NCBI GenBank assembly: GCA_030647855.1
Contig: JAUSIJ010000016.1
Location: 1 to 5,202 of the forward strand
Source: a bacterium
GTDB taxonomy: Bacteria; Patescibacteriota; Minisyncoccia; Phycocordibacterales; JAUSIJ01
Reading direction: 5' to 3'
DNA length: 5,202 bases
Part shown: in pieces, positions 1-4,483 of the stretch
Layout of the letters: each line of letters opens with the position of its first letter
How positions within the stretch are numbered: position 1 is the stretch's first letter
Translations under genes and position numbers: made by a program
The notes under the pieces: generated by a model
Told to the model about the DNA's origin: nothing
Databases searched by the model: none
The model's input: only the letters and a program-made list of their open reading frames with translations

Positions 1-23
1 AAACGGAGCCAGCGCTCCGTTTT
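1..23. terminator. Terminator-like hairpin at the left edge
   Basis: AAACGGAGC (1-9) pairs perfectly with GCTCCGTTT (14-22) around a CAGC loop. The stem has A residues on one side and T residues on the other, so it could act as an intrinsic terminator in either direction. It probably ends a gene lying left of the window; that gene is not visible, so the role is inferred. Confidence 0.55.
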
Positions 24-32
24 GCTCTGCTC

Positions 33-74
33 GCCCTTCGAGCTGCCCTAGAGGCAGACCATGCCTCGAAGGGC
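33..74. repeat. Nested inverted repeat (two-level hairpin)
   Basis: GCCCTTCGAG (33-42) is the exact reverse complement of CTCGAAGGGC (65-74). Inside it CTGCC (43-47) pairs with GGCAG (53-57), leaving a one-sided 7-base bulge (58-64). The outer stem is 10 bp and the inner stem 5 bp. No T-run follows, so it is not a standard terminator. It resembles short palindromic repeats scattered through genomes, but a single window cannot prove that it is dispersed. Confidence 0.6.
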
Positions 75-134
75 TGTGCAAGGTCTTTATGAAATTATGT
101 CCTCGCTCTTGTGGATAAAACAGCAAACCCTCCC

Positions 135-149
135 TGCCTGCCGCAGGCA
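135..149. repeat. Short GC-rich palindrome
   Basis: TGCCTGC (135-141) and GCAGGCA (143-149) are perfect reverse complements separated by one base. A related CCTGCCT...AGGCGGG palindrome lies inside the reductase gene at 2876-2896, which hints at a shared family of small palindromic repeats. Confidence 0.5.
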
Positions 150-210
150 CGCCGTCGCGCTCGCTAGTCTTTTTTAAGCAAAGTCCTCGCTTGGATGGGA
201 AGGAAGCGGC

Positions 211-232
211 AAGCCCTACGTAAGGCTTTTTT
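211..232 (+). terminator. Weak terminator-like hairpin inside a repeat unit
   Basis: AAGCC (211-215) pairs with GGCTT (224-228), followed by T residues to 232. The stem is only 5 bp and the first T residues are part of it. With no gene directly upstream it may be fortuitous. Confidence 0.25.
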
Positions 233-286
233 CAAAGTGTCTCGCTTTGGTGGGGAGGAATGGGGGCGATTTTAAAGAAGTAATTC

Positions 287-328
287 TAATTACCCAAAAA
301 TATGCTATAGCATATTTTTGGGTAATTA
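287..328. repeat. Perfect 42-bp palindrome
   Basis: Positions 287-328 read identically on both strands: 21-base arms with no spacer, centred between 307 and 308 (core ATGCTATAGCAT, flanked by A5/T5 and CCC/GGG, ending in TAATTA). It could extrude as a cruciform or form a long RNA hairpin with a small loop. It lies about 75 bp upstream of the flavocytochrome gene and could be a regulator site, a terminator for readthrough from the left, or a mobile palindromic element. The symmetry is certain; the function is not known. Confidence 0.85.
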
Positions 329-389
329 TTAATCCTGAAGTCTGACCAGAGTCCATAATTTTTTCATTCTTATTTTTGAATTCATCGTG

Positions 390-398
390 TGGTACCCT
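390..398 (+). promoter_or_regulatory. Extended -10 promoter candidate, near-leaderless
   Basis: TGG followed by TACCCT (393-398) fits an extended -10 element (TGn-TAnnnT). The ATG at 405 begins six bases after it, so a transcript would start at or next to the start codon. No good -35 lies 16-18 bp upstream. No Shine-Dalgarno sequence precedes the ATG, which agrees with leaderless translation. Confidence 0.4.
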
Positions 399-404
399 GT
401 AGAA

Positions 405-1712
405 ATGAAGCGATCCGTCTTTTACCTCGTTCTCTTCGGTAACGCTGCTCTTATCTCTTTGTTCTGGTGGCGTGCCTCAAGCCCTTTTTTTGCGGGGGGC
501 CAAGCGACTGAGATTATCATCGCTTTCGGGCGCTTGGCCGGACTGCTTGGGCAGTTTACGCTGCTTGTGCAGCTCATGCTCGTGGGGAGAATTCGTTTTA
601 TCGAGCCGCTTTTCGGGCACGACAAGATGAACCGCGTTCATCGCATAATCGGCTACTCCATCCTCGCCCTTTTTCTTTCACACCCGCTTCTTATCATCTG
701 GGGGTACTCGCGATTAAGCGGCCTGACGTTCTGGGCCCAGTTTAAAGCGATTCTTGCTTCCGGTCAGGGAAGAGTCTACGCCTTTGTGGCGCTCCTCCTC
801 TTTGCCGCTATTATAAGCGTTTCTCTCCCGCCGGTTCGACGCAGGCTCCGCTACGAAGTCTGGTACTTTACGCACCTTTTTGTCTATATGGCCCTCGTCC
901 TTGTTTTCATACATCAGCTTTATGGCGAAGATCTTTCGAGCGGACCATTTAGAACATACTGGATTATTTTAAACGGTGGCGTGTTTTCGATATTTATCGT
1001 CTTTCGCTTTATTCGGCCTCTTTATCTTTTTGCCAAGCACCGCTTTTACATTGATCGAATCGTACCGGAAACAAAAGATGTAAATTCTGTTTACATCAAA
1101 GGGCGCCGGATGAATGAGTTTAAATTTACGGCCGGGCAATTTTCTAATTATATTTTTCTCTCAAAAAAGATGTGGTCCTCGCACCCCTTTTCCTTTTCGA
1201 TCGCGCCGAATGGCGAGTATCTTCGGATTTCGGCCAAAGCGGTGGGCGACTTTACCTCGAAGATTCGGGATAATCTGAAGCCCGGAACAAAAGTCATTGT
1301 TGACGGACCGCTCGGAACATTTACCGAGAAACGGGCGAAGCTCGATAAGTTCCTCTTTATTGCCGGCGGTATTGGTATCACGCCTATACGTTCGATGGTG
1401 GAGTCGCTCGCGAGGAAGGGGACCGACATGGTGCTTCTCTACGGCAACAGGGCAGAGCTTGAGACGGCGCTCCTCGGGGAGCTTCGGCCACTGCTCAAAC
1501 GATTGCATCTCGTGCTTTCGGAGGAAAAAACGAATCAGCACGAGGTGGGATATATTGATGTGGAAAAAATTTCCCGACTGGTGCCTGATTTCCGCGAGCG
1601 GGAGATCTATGTCTGCGGACCTCCGCCGATGATGAAAAAATTGATCAGTGCTTTGGAGAACGCCGGTGCCTCCCGTTCGCAGATTCACTACGAGCGCTTT
1701 GCATTGGCGTAG
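405..1712 (+). CDS. Ferric reductase/NOX-like membrane flavocytochrome
   Basis: This 435-residue protein should pass electrons from NAD(P)H through FAD and two b-type hemes across the membrane to an acceptor such as Fe(III), a quinone or oxygen; the acceptor is not known. The first ~205 residues form about six hydrophobic helices. Histidines H79/H93 and H157/H170 are 14 and 13 apart, the same spacings as the heme ligands of eukaryotic NOX2. The C-terminal half is a ferredoxin-reductase module: TAGQF (242-246), HPFSFS FAD motif (260-265), GGIGITP NAD(P)H loop (321-327), CGPPPM (404-409) and a near-terminal ERF aromatic. The ATG at 405 is chosen over an in-frame GTG at 387 because the protein then begins with MKRS before the first helix and the GTG overlaps the -10 candidate. 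It appears monocistronic. Family assignment is secure; substrate and biological role are inferred. Most CPR bacteria are thought to lack respiratory chains and heme synthesis, so its heme source is an open question. Confidence 0.93.
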   Translation: MKRSVFYLVLFGNAALISLFWWRASSPFFAGGQATEIIIAFGRLAGLLGQFTLLVQLMLVGRIRFIEPLFGHDKMNRVHRIIGYSILALFLSHPLLIIWGYSRLSGLTFWAQFKAILASGQGRVYAFVALLLFAAIISVSLPPVRRRLRYEVWYFTHLFVYMALVLVFIHQLYGEDLSSGPFRTYWIILNGGVFSIFIVFRFIRPLYLFAKHRFYIDRIVPETKDVNSVYIKGRRMNEFKFTAGQFSNYIFLSKKMWSSHPFSFSIAPNGEYLRISAKAVGDFTSKIRDNLKPGTKVIVDGPLGTFTEKRAKLDKFLFIAGGIGITPIRSMVESLARKGTDMVLLYGNRAELETALLGELRPLLKRLHLVLSEEKTNQHEVGYIDVEKISRLVPDFREREIYVCGPPPMMKKLISALENAGASRSQIHYERFALA

Positions 1713-1730
1713 AGATCTTCGGGAGGCGCT
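1665..1730 (+). other. Inverted repeat spanning the flavocytochrome stop codon
   Basis: GCCTCCCG (1668-1675) pairs exactly with CGGGAGGC (1720-1727), extended to 11 pairs by two G-U wobbles and one G-C. It straddles the stop codon with 44 bases between arms and no T-run after it. It might stabilise or end the transcript, but the long loop makes this weak. Confidence 0.25.
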
Positions 1731-1789
1731 TGAAAAAAGCATTAAATTAGCGATGAAATAGAACTTGACGCCGAGCGATAATGTCGGGC

Positions 1790-1818
1790 TTGACTAACCG
1801 CACAAGGTTTGCCATGCT
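1790..1818 (+). promoter_or_regulatory. Promoter candidate for the RRM gene
   Basis: TTGACT (1790-1795) is followed after 17 bp by CATGCT (1813-1818), preceded by TGC as an extended -10. The -10 hexamer matches consensus at only three positions. It would start transcription near 1825 and give an ~88-base leader. Other TTGAC and TAAT strings nearby do not have usable spacing. Confidence 0.4.
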
Positions 1819-1824
1819 TACTAG

Positions 1825-1912
1825 GTAAGTGTCTCCTTAGAGCTAAGGCTTTAAGTCTTTAGTAATCAAGGAAAGGTGTCGACTTACGGTATTATTAAAG
1901 ACCTAGCAAGAT
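1825..1912 (+). promoter_or_regulatory. Structured 5' leader of the RRM gene
   Basis: GTCTTTAGTAAT (1855-1866) pairs with ATTATTAAAGAC (1891-1902) as a 12-bp stem with one G-U pair, ending 10 bases before the ATG. A smaller hairpin CCTTA-GAGC-TAAGG occupies 1835-1848. GTAAGT (1825-1830) can pair with ACTTAC (1882-1887), and CTAGGT (1821-1826) with ACCTAG (1901-1906), which competes with the end of the 12-bp stem. A purine-rich AAGGAAAGG (1868-1876) lies in the large loop, while no normal Shine-Dalgarno site sits next to the start. Alternative folds could control translation, for example with temperature or by the protein itself; this is inference. Confidence 0.45.
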
Positions 1913-2197
1913 ATGGCAAAGAAACTTTTCGTTGGTGGACTCTCATGGGGTACCACCGAGGAATCATTGCAAGAAGCTTTTGCTAAAGCTGGCGAAGTTG
2001 CATCGGTAGCAGTCATCAAAGACCGCATGTCCGGCAAATCGAAGGGATTCGGGTTCGTCGAAATGACGAATGACGATGAGGCGCAAGCCGCCGTCGATAT
2101 GTGGAATGGTGCGGAGCTTGATGGAAGAAAGCTTACCGTTAACGAGGCACGTCCTCGTGAAGAGCGACCACAGCGCGGAGGCTTCAGAAGCTTCTAA
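1913..2197 (+). CDS. Single-RRM RNA-binding protein
   Basis: This 94-residue protein is one RNA recognition motif followed by a short basic Arg/Gly-containing tail. RNP2 is LFVGGL (5-10) and RNP1 is KGFGFVEM (44-51), with the aromatic residues F6, F46 and F48 expected to stack on RNA bases; the end of the last strand reads LTVNEAR (74-80). The tail (PREERPQRGGFRSF) is typical of the small bacterial and cyanobacterial Rbp/glycine-rich RRM proteins, which bind single-stranded RNA and are often cold-induced. The start is supported by the canonical MAKKLFVGGL opening. It lacks a close Shine-Dalgarno site, has a long structured leader and ends in a strong terminator, so it is a single-gene unit. 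Its RNA targets cannot be told from sequence. Confidence 0.95.
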   Translation: MAKKLFVGGLSWGTTEESLQEAFAKAGEVASVAVIKDRMSGKSKGFGFVEMTNDDEAQAAVDMWNGAELDGRKLTVNEARPREERPQRGGFRSF

Positions 2198-2205
2198 AGC
2201 AAAAC

Positions 2206-2232
2206 AAAACACCGCCTCTCGGCGGTGTTTTT
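2206..2232 (+). terminator. Intrinsic terminator of the RRM gene
   Basis: An 11-bp perfect stem (2206-2216 with 2221-2231; core CACCGCC/GGCGGTG) closes a TCTC loop and runs straight into a T-run ending at 2232. It begins 9 bases after the RRM stop codon. A residues upstream could allow weak action in the other direction. Confidence 0.93.
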
Positions 2233-2251
2233 GTATGCCGAAATTTTGCCG

Positions 2252-2257
2252 TATAAT
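2252..2257 (+). promoter_or_regulatory. Consensus -10 box for the reductase gene
   Basis: A perfect TATAAT sits 15 bases before the ATG at 2273. The -35 region falls in the T-run of the preceding terminator, where TTGTAT (2231-2236) has a short 15-bp spacer. A start near 2264 would leave a leader of only about 9 bases with no Shine-Dalgarno site, so translation is likely leaderless or nearly so. Confidence 0.6.
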
Positions 2258-2272
2258 AAGTTTCCCATTCCA

Positions 2273-3019
2273 ATGAAATTTAATGTACTACTTTTAGCTA
2301 GACATACCGTCGCTCGTGATACCGTGGAGTTTCATTTTGAAAAACCCGCAAATTTTGAATATAAAGCCGGCCAGACGATCGATCTTACCCTCATCAATCC
2401 GCCGGAAACAGACGCTGACGGCAATACGCGAACCTACTCTCTTGTCAGTGCTTCCCATGAGCCACATCTTGCTATCGCTACTCGAATGCGCCGCACCGCG
2501 TTTAAGCGAGTGCTCGGGGCCATGGAAGCGGGCGGTAAAGTGGAGATTGATGGACCGATGGGGTCATTTACTTTGCACCAAAACATCGCTAGGCCAGCTA
2601 TTTTCCTTGTCGGCGGCATTGGTATCACACCGTTTTACTCAATGATCAAAGACGCGACCGAGCGCAGCTTGCCCCATGAAATTTATCTATTCTACTCAAA
2701 CCGAACGCCAGAAGATGGACCATACCTTGAAGAACTTCGAGCGCTTGAGAAAAAGAACTCGCATCTCCATATTGTTTTTACTATGACTAAACTTCCTGAA
2801 AGTGTTTCATGGGAAGGGGAGCGTGGTTACATTACAATTGATATGGTCAAAAAATATGTGCCAGATCCTGCCTCGCCTGCCTCGAGTCAAGGCGGGTTAT
2901 CAAACGCTATTTACTACAGCGCCGGACCGGCAGCGATGGTCTCCGCCATGCGCCGCATGCTAGCTGACGCCGGAATAAGCGATGACGATGTCCGCTCCGA
3001 AGACTTTGCCGGGTATTAG
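2273..3019 (+). CDS. Ferredoxin-NADP+ reductase-like FAD oxidoreductase
   Basis: This 248-residue soluble flavoprotein moves electrons between NAD(P)H and a one-electron carrier or another acceptor. It has an N-terminal FAD barrel with KAGQ (31-34) and the FAD motif RTYS (53-56), and a NAD(P)-binding domain with GGIGITP (114-120) and AGP (217-219), ending in EDFAGY (243-248) as in many stand-alone bacterial reductases. No iron-sulfur domain or membrane helix is present. The usual Cys of the CGP motif is Ala217; that Cys assists hydride transfer in plant-type enzymes, but Ala also occurs in bacterial members. The ATG at 2273 is preferred over an upstream GTG (2225), which lies within the terminator hairpin. 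Residues 199-212 form a Pro/Ser/Gly loop, partly encoded by a palindromic repeat, about nine residues longer than the same loop in the neighbouring flavocytochrome. Natural partner unknown. Confidence 0.93.
   Translation: MKFNVLLLARHTVARDTVEFHFEKPANFEYKAGQTIDLTLINPPETDADGNTRTYSLVSASHEPHLAIATRMRRTAFKRVLGAMEAGGKVEIDGPMGSFTLHQNIARPAIFLVGGIGITPFYSMIKDATERSLPHEIYLFYSNRTPEDGPYLEELRALEKKNSHLHIVFTMTKLPESVSWEGERGYITIDMVKKYVPDPASPASSQGGLSNAIYYSAGPAAMVSAMRRMLADAGISDDDVRSEDFAGY
2876..2896. repeat. Palindromic repeat inside the reductase gene
   Basis: CCTGCCT (2876-2882) pairs with AGGCGGG (2890-2896), with one G-T pair and a 7-base loop. It occupies exactly seven codons (residues 202-208, PASSQGG) in frame. 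A related sequence lies just upstream (CCTGCCTCG at 2867-2875). The position is a predicted surface loop before the last NAD(P)-domain strand, so an insertion would be tolerated. Confidence 0.55.
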
Positions 3020-3102
3020 CAAGCATCAAGGTTGAACCTTGATGAAATGGCCTGAAATAGGAGTTTTTTCCCAGCGAGGTTCAACCTTGATATTTTGCTG
3101 AT
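3015..3102. repeat. Long imperfect inverted repeat with two dyads
   Basis: The 15 bases 3025-3039 are the exact reverse complement of 3077-3091, and the pairing resumes outside (3015-3022 with 3095-3102, one wobble). This makes a hairpin of about 23 pairs with a 37-base loop that overlaps the reductase stop codon. Each arm is also self-palindromic: CATCAAGGTT/AACCTTGATG (3024-3044) and AGGTT/AACCT (3077-3087), centred 48 bp apart. It could be transcript-end structure, a pair of regulator sites upstream of the next promoter, or a miniature mobile element. No T-run follows directly. Confidence 0.7.
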
Positions 3103-3120
3103 CGAATATTCATTTGAGGC

Positions 3121-3149
3121 TTGACAAAATAGATGGACTATGTTAATAT
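3121..3149 (+). promoter_or_regulatory. Strong sigma70-type promoter for the membrane protein gene
   Basis: TTGACA (3121-3126), a 17-bp spacer, then TAATAT (3144-3149) with an extended TGT just before it. The predicted start near 3156 leaves about 50 bases of leader. The -35 to -10 span closely resembles the promoter at 3916-3944. Confidence 0.88.
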
Positions 3150-3194
3150 AGAAATAGATGATAGAGCGTTCCACTTAGGATTTCCGGATCTTTG

Positions 3195-3201
3195 AAAGGA
3201 G
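3195..3201 (+). promoter_or_regulatory. Ribosome binding site deciding the start at 3207
   Basis: AAAGGAG lies five bases before the ATG at 3207. An in-frame TTG at 3192 would place this site inside the coding region, so the ATG is chosen. Confidence 0.9.
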
Positions 3202-3206
3202 CTTCT

Positions 3207-3812
3207 ATGGGTATTAAGGTCATCCTCTCTATTTCCTGCGGGTTAGTCTTTATTGCCGCATTTATTCCCTACATCAGGGCAATCGTGCGCGAAGAGGCAC
3301 GCCCGAGGAAAGCAACATGGCTCGTTTGGGCTCTCGGCGACATAATCATCCTTTCAGGCATGCTCACCAAACATACGGTAAGCGGATTGATGGTCGGCGC
3401 TGTGATCGGGGCCACTACCACCTTTTTGCTATCGCTTAAGTATGGCGAAACGGGCTGGACAACGCGAGACAAGATTTGCCTTACCCTATCCGGCCTCGCC
3501 ATCCTGCTTTGGCTTTACTTCGGCGATTCTAATGTGGGTATTGCATTCAGCTTGATTGCCCTTGCGGTTGCCGTGTGGCCGACATACGTCTCAGCCTGGG
3601 TAATGCCGGAGAACGAGGACAGAAAGGCGTGGGTGCTGTTTAATGTTTCGAACGTGCTTGCGATTATGGCAATTCCACGCCTCACGTTCGCAGACGTGGC
3701 GCCGCCCATCGTGTTCATGGCGATTGATGTGCCGATGCTCTACCTTCTGTTTGTACACCCCTATGTTCAGATCGATGCCAGGCCAAAGGCCGAGCGAATG
3801 GCAGGGCGATAG
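3207..3812 (+). CDS. Seven-helix membrane protein with internal duplication
   Basis: I do not recognise this 201-residue protein by name. Hydrophobic segments lie at about 3-21, 37-53, 59-77, 88-105, 109-131, 142-157 and 166-184. Two halves share a pattern: P21 to W38 and P125 to W142 are both 17 residues apart, each with basic residues before the Trp (RKATW and RKAW), and a polar GD (44-45) or SN (148-149) follows seven residues on. The repeat offset is 104 residues, with helix 4 as linker. That 3+1+3 plan matches the PQ-loop/SWEET fold, whose members carry sugars or other small solutes, but the classic PQ dipeptide is absent and the link is inference. It has its own strong promoter, Shine-Dalgarno site and terminator, so it is a separate unit. 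No signal peptide beyond helix 1. Substrate and orientation unknown. Confidence 0.85.
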   Translation: MGIKVILSISCGLVFIAAFIPYIRAIVREEARPRKATWLVWALGDIIILSGMLTKHTVSGLMVGAVIGATTTFLLSLKYGETGWTTRDKICLTLSGLAILLWLYFGDSNVGIAFSLIALAVAVWPTYVSAWVMPENEDRKAWVLFNVSNVLAIMAIPRLTFADVAPPIVFMAIDVPMLYLLFVHPYVQIDARPKAERMAGR

Positions 3813-3838
3813 TTTGTTTGTACGCAGTCAAACGCGCA

Positions 3839-3862
3839 ATCCGCCTCCGCCAGTTTGCGGAT
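3839..3862. repeat. Small inverted repeat downstream of the membrane protein
   Basis: ATCCGC (3839-3844) pairs with GCGGAT (3857-3862) around a 12-base loop rich in CCGCC. It has no T-run. It may simply add structure before the terminator or be another degenerate palindromic repeat. Confidence 0.35.
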
Positions 3863-3874
3863 GGCCGATGGAGC

Positions 3875-3901
3875 CCGCATTCGAAAGAGTGCGGTTTTTT
3901 T
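3875..3901 (+). terminator. Intrinsic terminator of the membrane protein gene
   Basis: CCGCATTC (3875-3882) and GAGTGCGG (3887-3894) form an 8-bp stem with one G-U pair, capped by a GAAA tetraloop and followed by seven T residues (3895-3901). It lies 62 bases after the stop codon and separates this unit from the next promoter. Confidence 0.93.
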
Positions 3902-3915
3902 ATTCCAATTTGCAC

Positions 3916-3944
3916 TTGACAAAAAAGATTAGGTATGATAGGGT
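3916..3944 (+). promoter_or_regulatory. Promoter for the 130-residue protein gene
   Basis: TTGACA (3916-3921), a 17-bp spacer and TAGGGT (3939-3944) preceded by an extended TGA. Aligned without gaps to the promoter at 3121-3149, 20 of 29 bases match. Transcription from about 3951 gives a leader near 90 bases, in which I see no strong hairpin. Confidence 0.75.
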
Positions 3945-4026
3945 GGGATTAGATGGTAGCAATGGGCTGTCAGTTCAGTGCTTAGTCAGAAACGACGAAG
4001 CAGATGGTCTTTTGAAAACAACCTCG

Positions 4027-4033
4027 AAAGGAG
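4027..4033 (+). promoter_or_regulatory. Ribosome binding site deciding the start at 4042
   Basis: AAAGGAG lies eight bases before ATG 4042. The reading frame is open much further upstream (to 3643), but that extension crosses a terminator and a promoter, so this site fixes the true start. Confidence 0.9.
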
Positions 4034-4041
4034 AAGAACTC

Positions 4042-4434
4042 ATGGCCGCACTTAAGGATAAGTTTGTCGTGTATGGGAAGCATGCAGAAGTGGTTCGTCG
4101 GGAGTTCGGTGGTGTAGTGGTGGGTTCAAGGTTCCGGGAGGATAGTCCTTCGTTTATGGCCAACATCATACTTCCAAACTTTTACCGCCATAACAGCGCC
4201 ACCGTCGAAAACGCTCCGCTCTACGTTCTGGTGCCAAACTGCGAGATTGATATGGTCTGGCCTCTGAACGTCGGGGACGAGTTCAAGTACGGGGTTTCGT
4301 TTGACCCCGAGAAGCAGAAGAAGCTCTCCGAGGCAGTTGGTATCTTCAAGGATACTACCTGTCTCTACATCTGTCTTCACCCTCTCAGCAACGAAGAGGC
4401 TATGAGATTACAGATCAATGCTCTTGGCATGTAA
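4042..4434 (+). CDS. Uncharacterised 130-residue soluble protein
   Basis: I do not recognise this protein. It has no signal peptide or membrane helix. The N-terminal part (about 7-30) is charged then Gly/Val-rich (FGGVVVGSRF); the middle alternates hydrophobic and polar residues, as in a beta-rich fold (NIILPNFY 41-48, PLYVLVPNCEIDMVWPLNVG 59-78); a helical stretch with Lys/Glu follows (88-103); the end (CLYICLHPLSNEEAMRL 107-123) suggests a strand then a helix. Cysteines are C67, C107 and C111. There is no recognisable catalytic motif. Coding is supported by the good promoter, the AAAGGAG site and a terminator right after the stop. It is transcribed alone and converges with aspS. It shares promoter and ribosome-site style with the membrane protein gene just upstream, so co-expression is possible. 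Confidence 0.8.
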   Translation: MAALKDKFVVYGKHAEVVRREFGGVVVGSRFREDSPSFMANIILPNFYRHNSATVENAPLYVLVPNCEIDMVWPLNVGDEFKYGVSFDPEKQKKLSEAVGIFKDTTCLYICLHPLSNEEAMRLQINALGM

Positions 4435-4483
4435 ATTTCAAAGATCCAAAGTTCCAAGAGCAACACATTTTAACGCGCTAAAT

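Larger units (their letters stand above)
102..261. repeat. Degenerate tandem repeat, period about 54-57 bp
   Basis: Two units (166-206 and 223-261) share the order AGKC, six T residues, CAAAGT, CTCGCTT, then a GG-rich GGAAGGAA/GGAGGAA-like stretch. A third partial copy of the TCCTCGCT core sits at 100-107 followed by TGTGGA. The copies are imperfect with small indels, so this looks like an old, decaying repeat. There is no CRISPR-like regularity. Confidence 0.45.
24..404. other. Gene-free, repeat-rich intergenic region
   Basis: I see no convincing coding region or tRNA here on either strand. The stretch holds a nested inverted repeat (33-74), a GC-rich palindrome (135-149), degenerate tandem repeats (about 102-261), a weak terminator-like hairpin (211-232) and a perfect 42-bp palindrome (287-328), followed by an AT-rich promoter-like segment leading into the flavocytochrome gene. 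The density of palindromes suggests accumulated small repeat elements rather than a decayed gene. Confidence 0.6.

Noticed and set aside
100..261. CRISPR array
   Set aside because: The repeats are too few and too divergent, with indels inside units and no consistent spacer arrangement.
387..404. GTG start six codons upstream of the flavocytochrome ATG
   Set aside because: It overlaps the -10 candidate, has no ribosome site, and the extra residues (VWYPVE, read with Met first) add nothing family-like.
1161..1742. Long minus-strand reading frame opposite the flavocytochrome
   Set aside because: It is a shadow of a well-supported gene and shows no recognisable family or start signals.
1765..1782. 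Promoter from TTGACG and GATAAT upstream of the RRM gene
   Set aside because: The two boxes are only 6 bp apart, which is not a usable spacing.
3192..3206. TTG start for the membrane protein
   Set aside because: It would place the AAAGGAG ribosome site inside the coding region; ATG 3207 has ideal spacing.
3916..3939. TATGAT as the -10 box with TTGACA
   Set aside because: The spacer would be only 12 bp; TAGGGT at 3939-3944 gives 17 bp with an extended TG.
3643..4041. Upstream extension of the 130-residue gene
   Set aside because: It overlaps the membrane protein gene out of frame and crosses a clear terminator and promoter.
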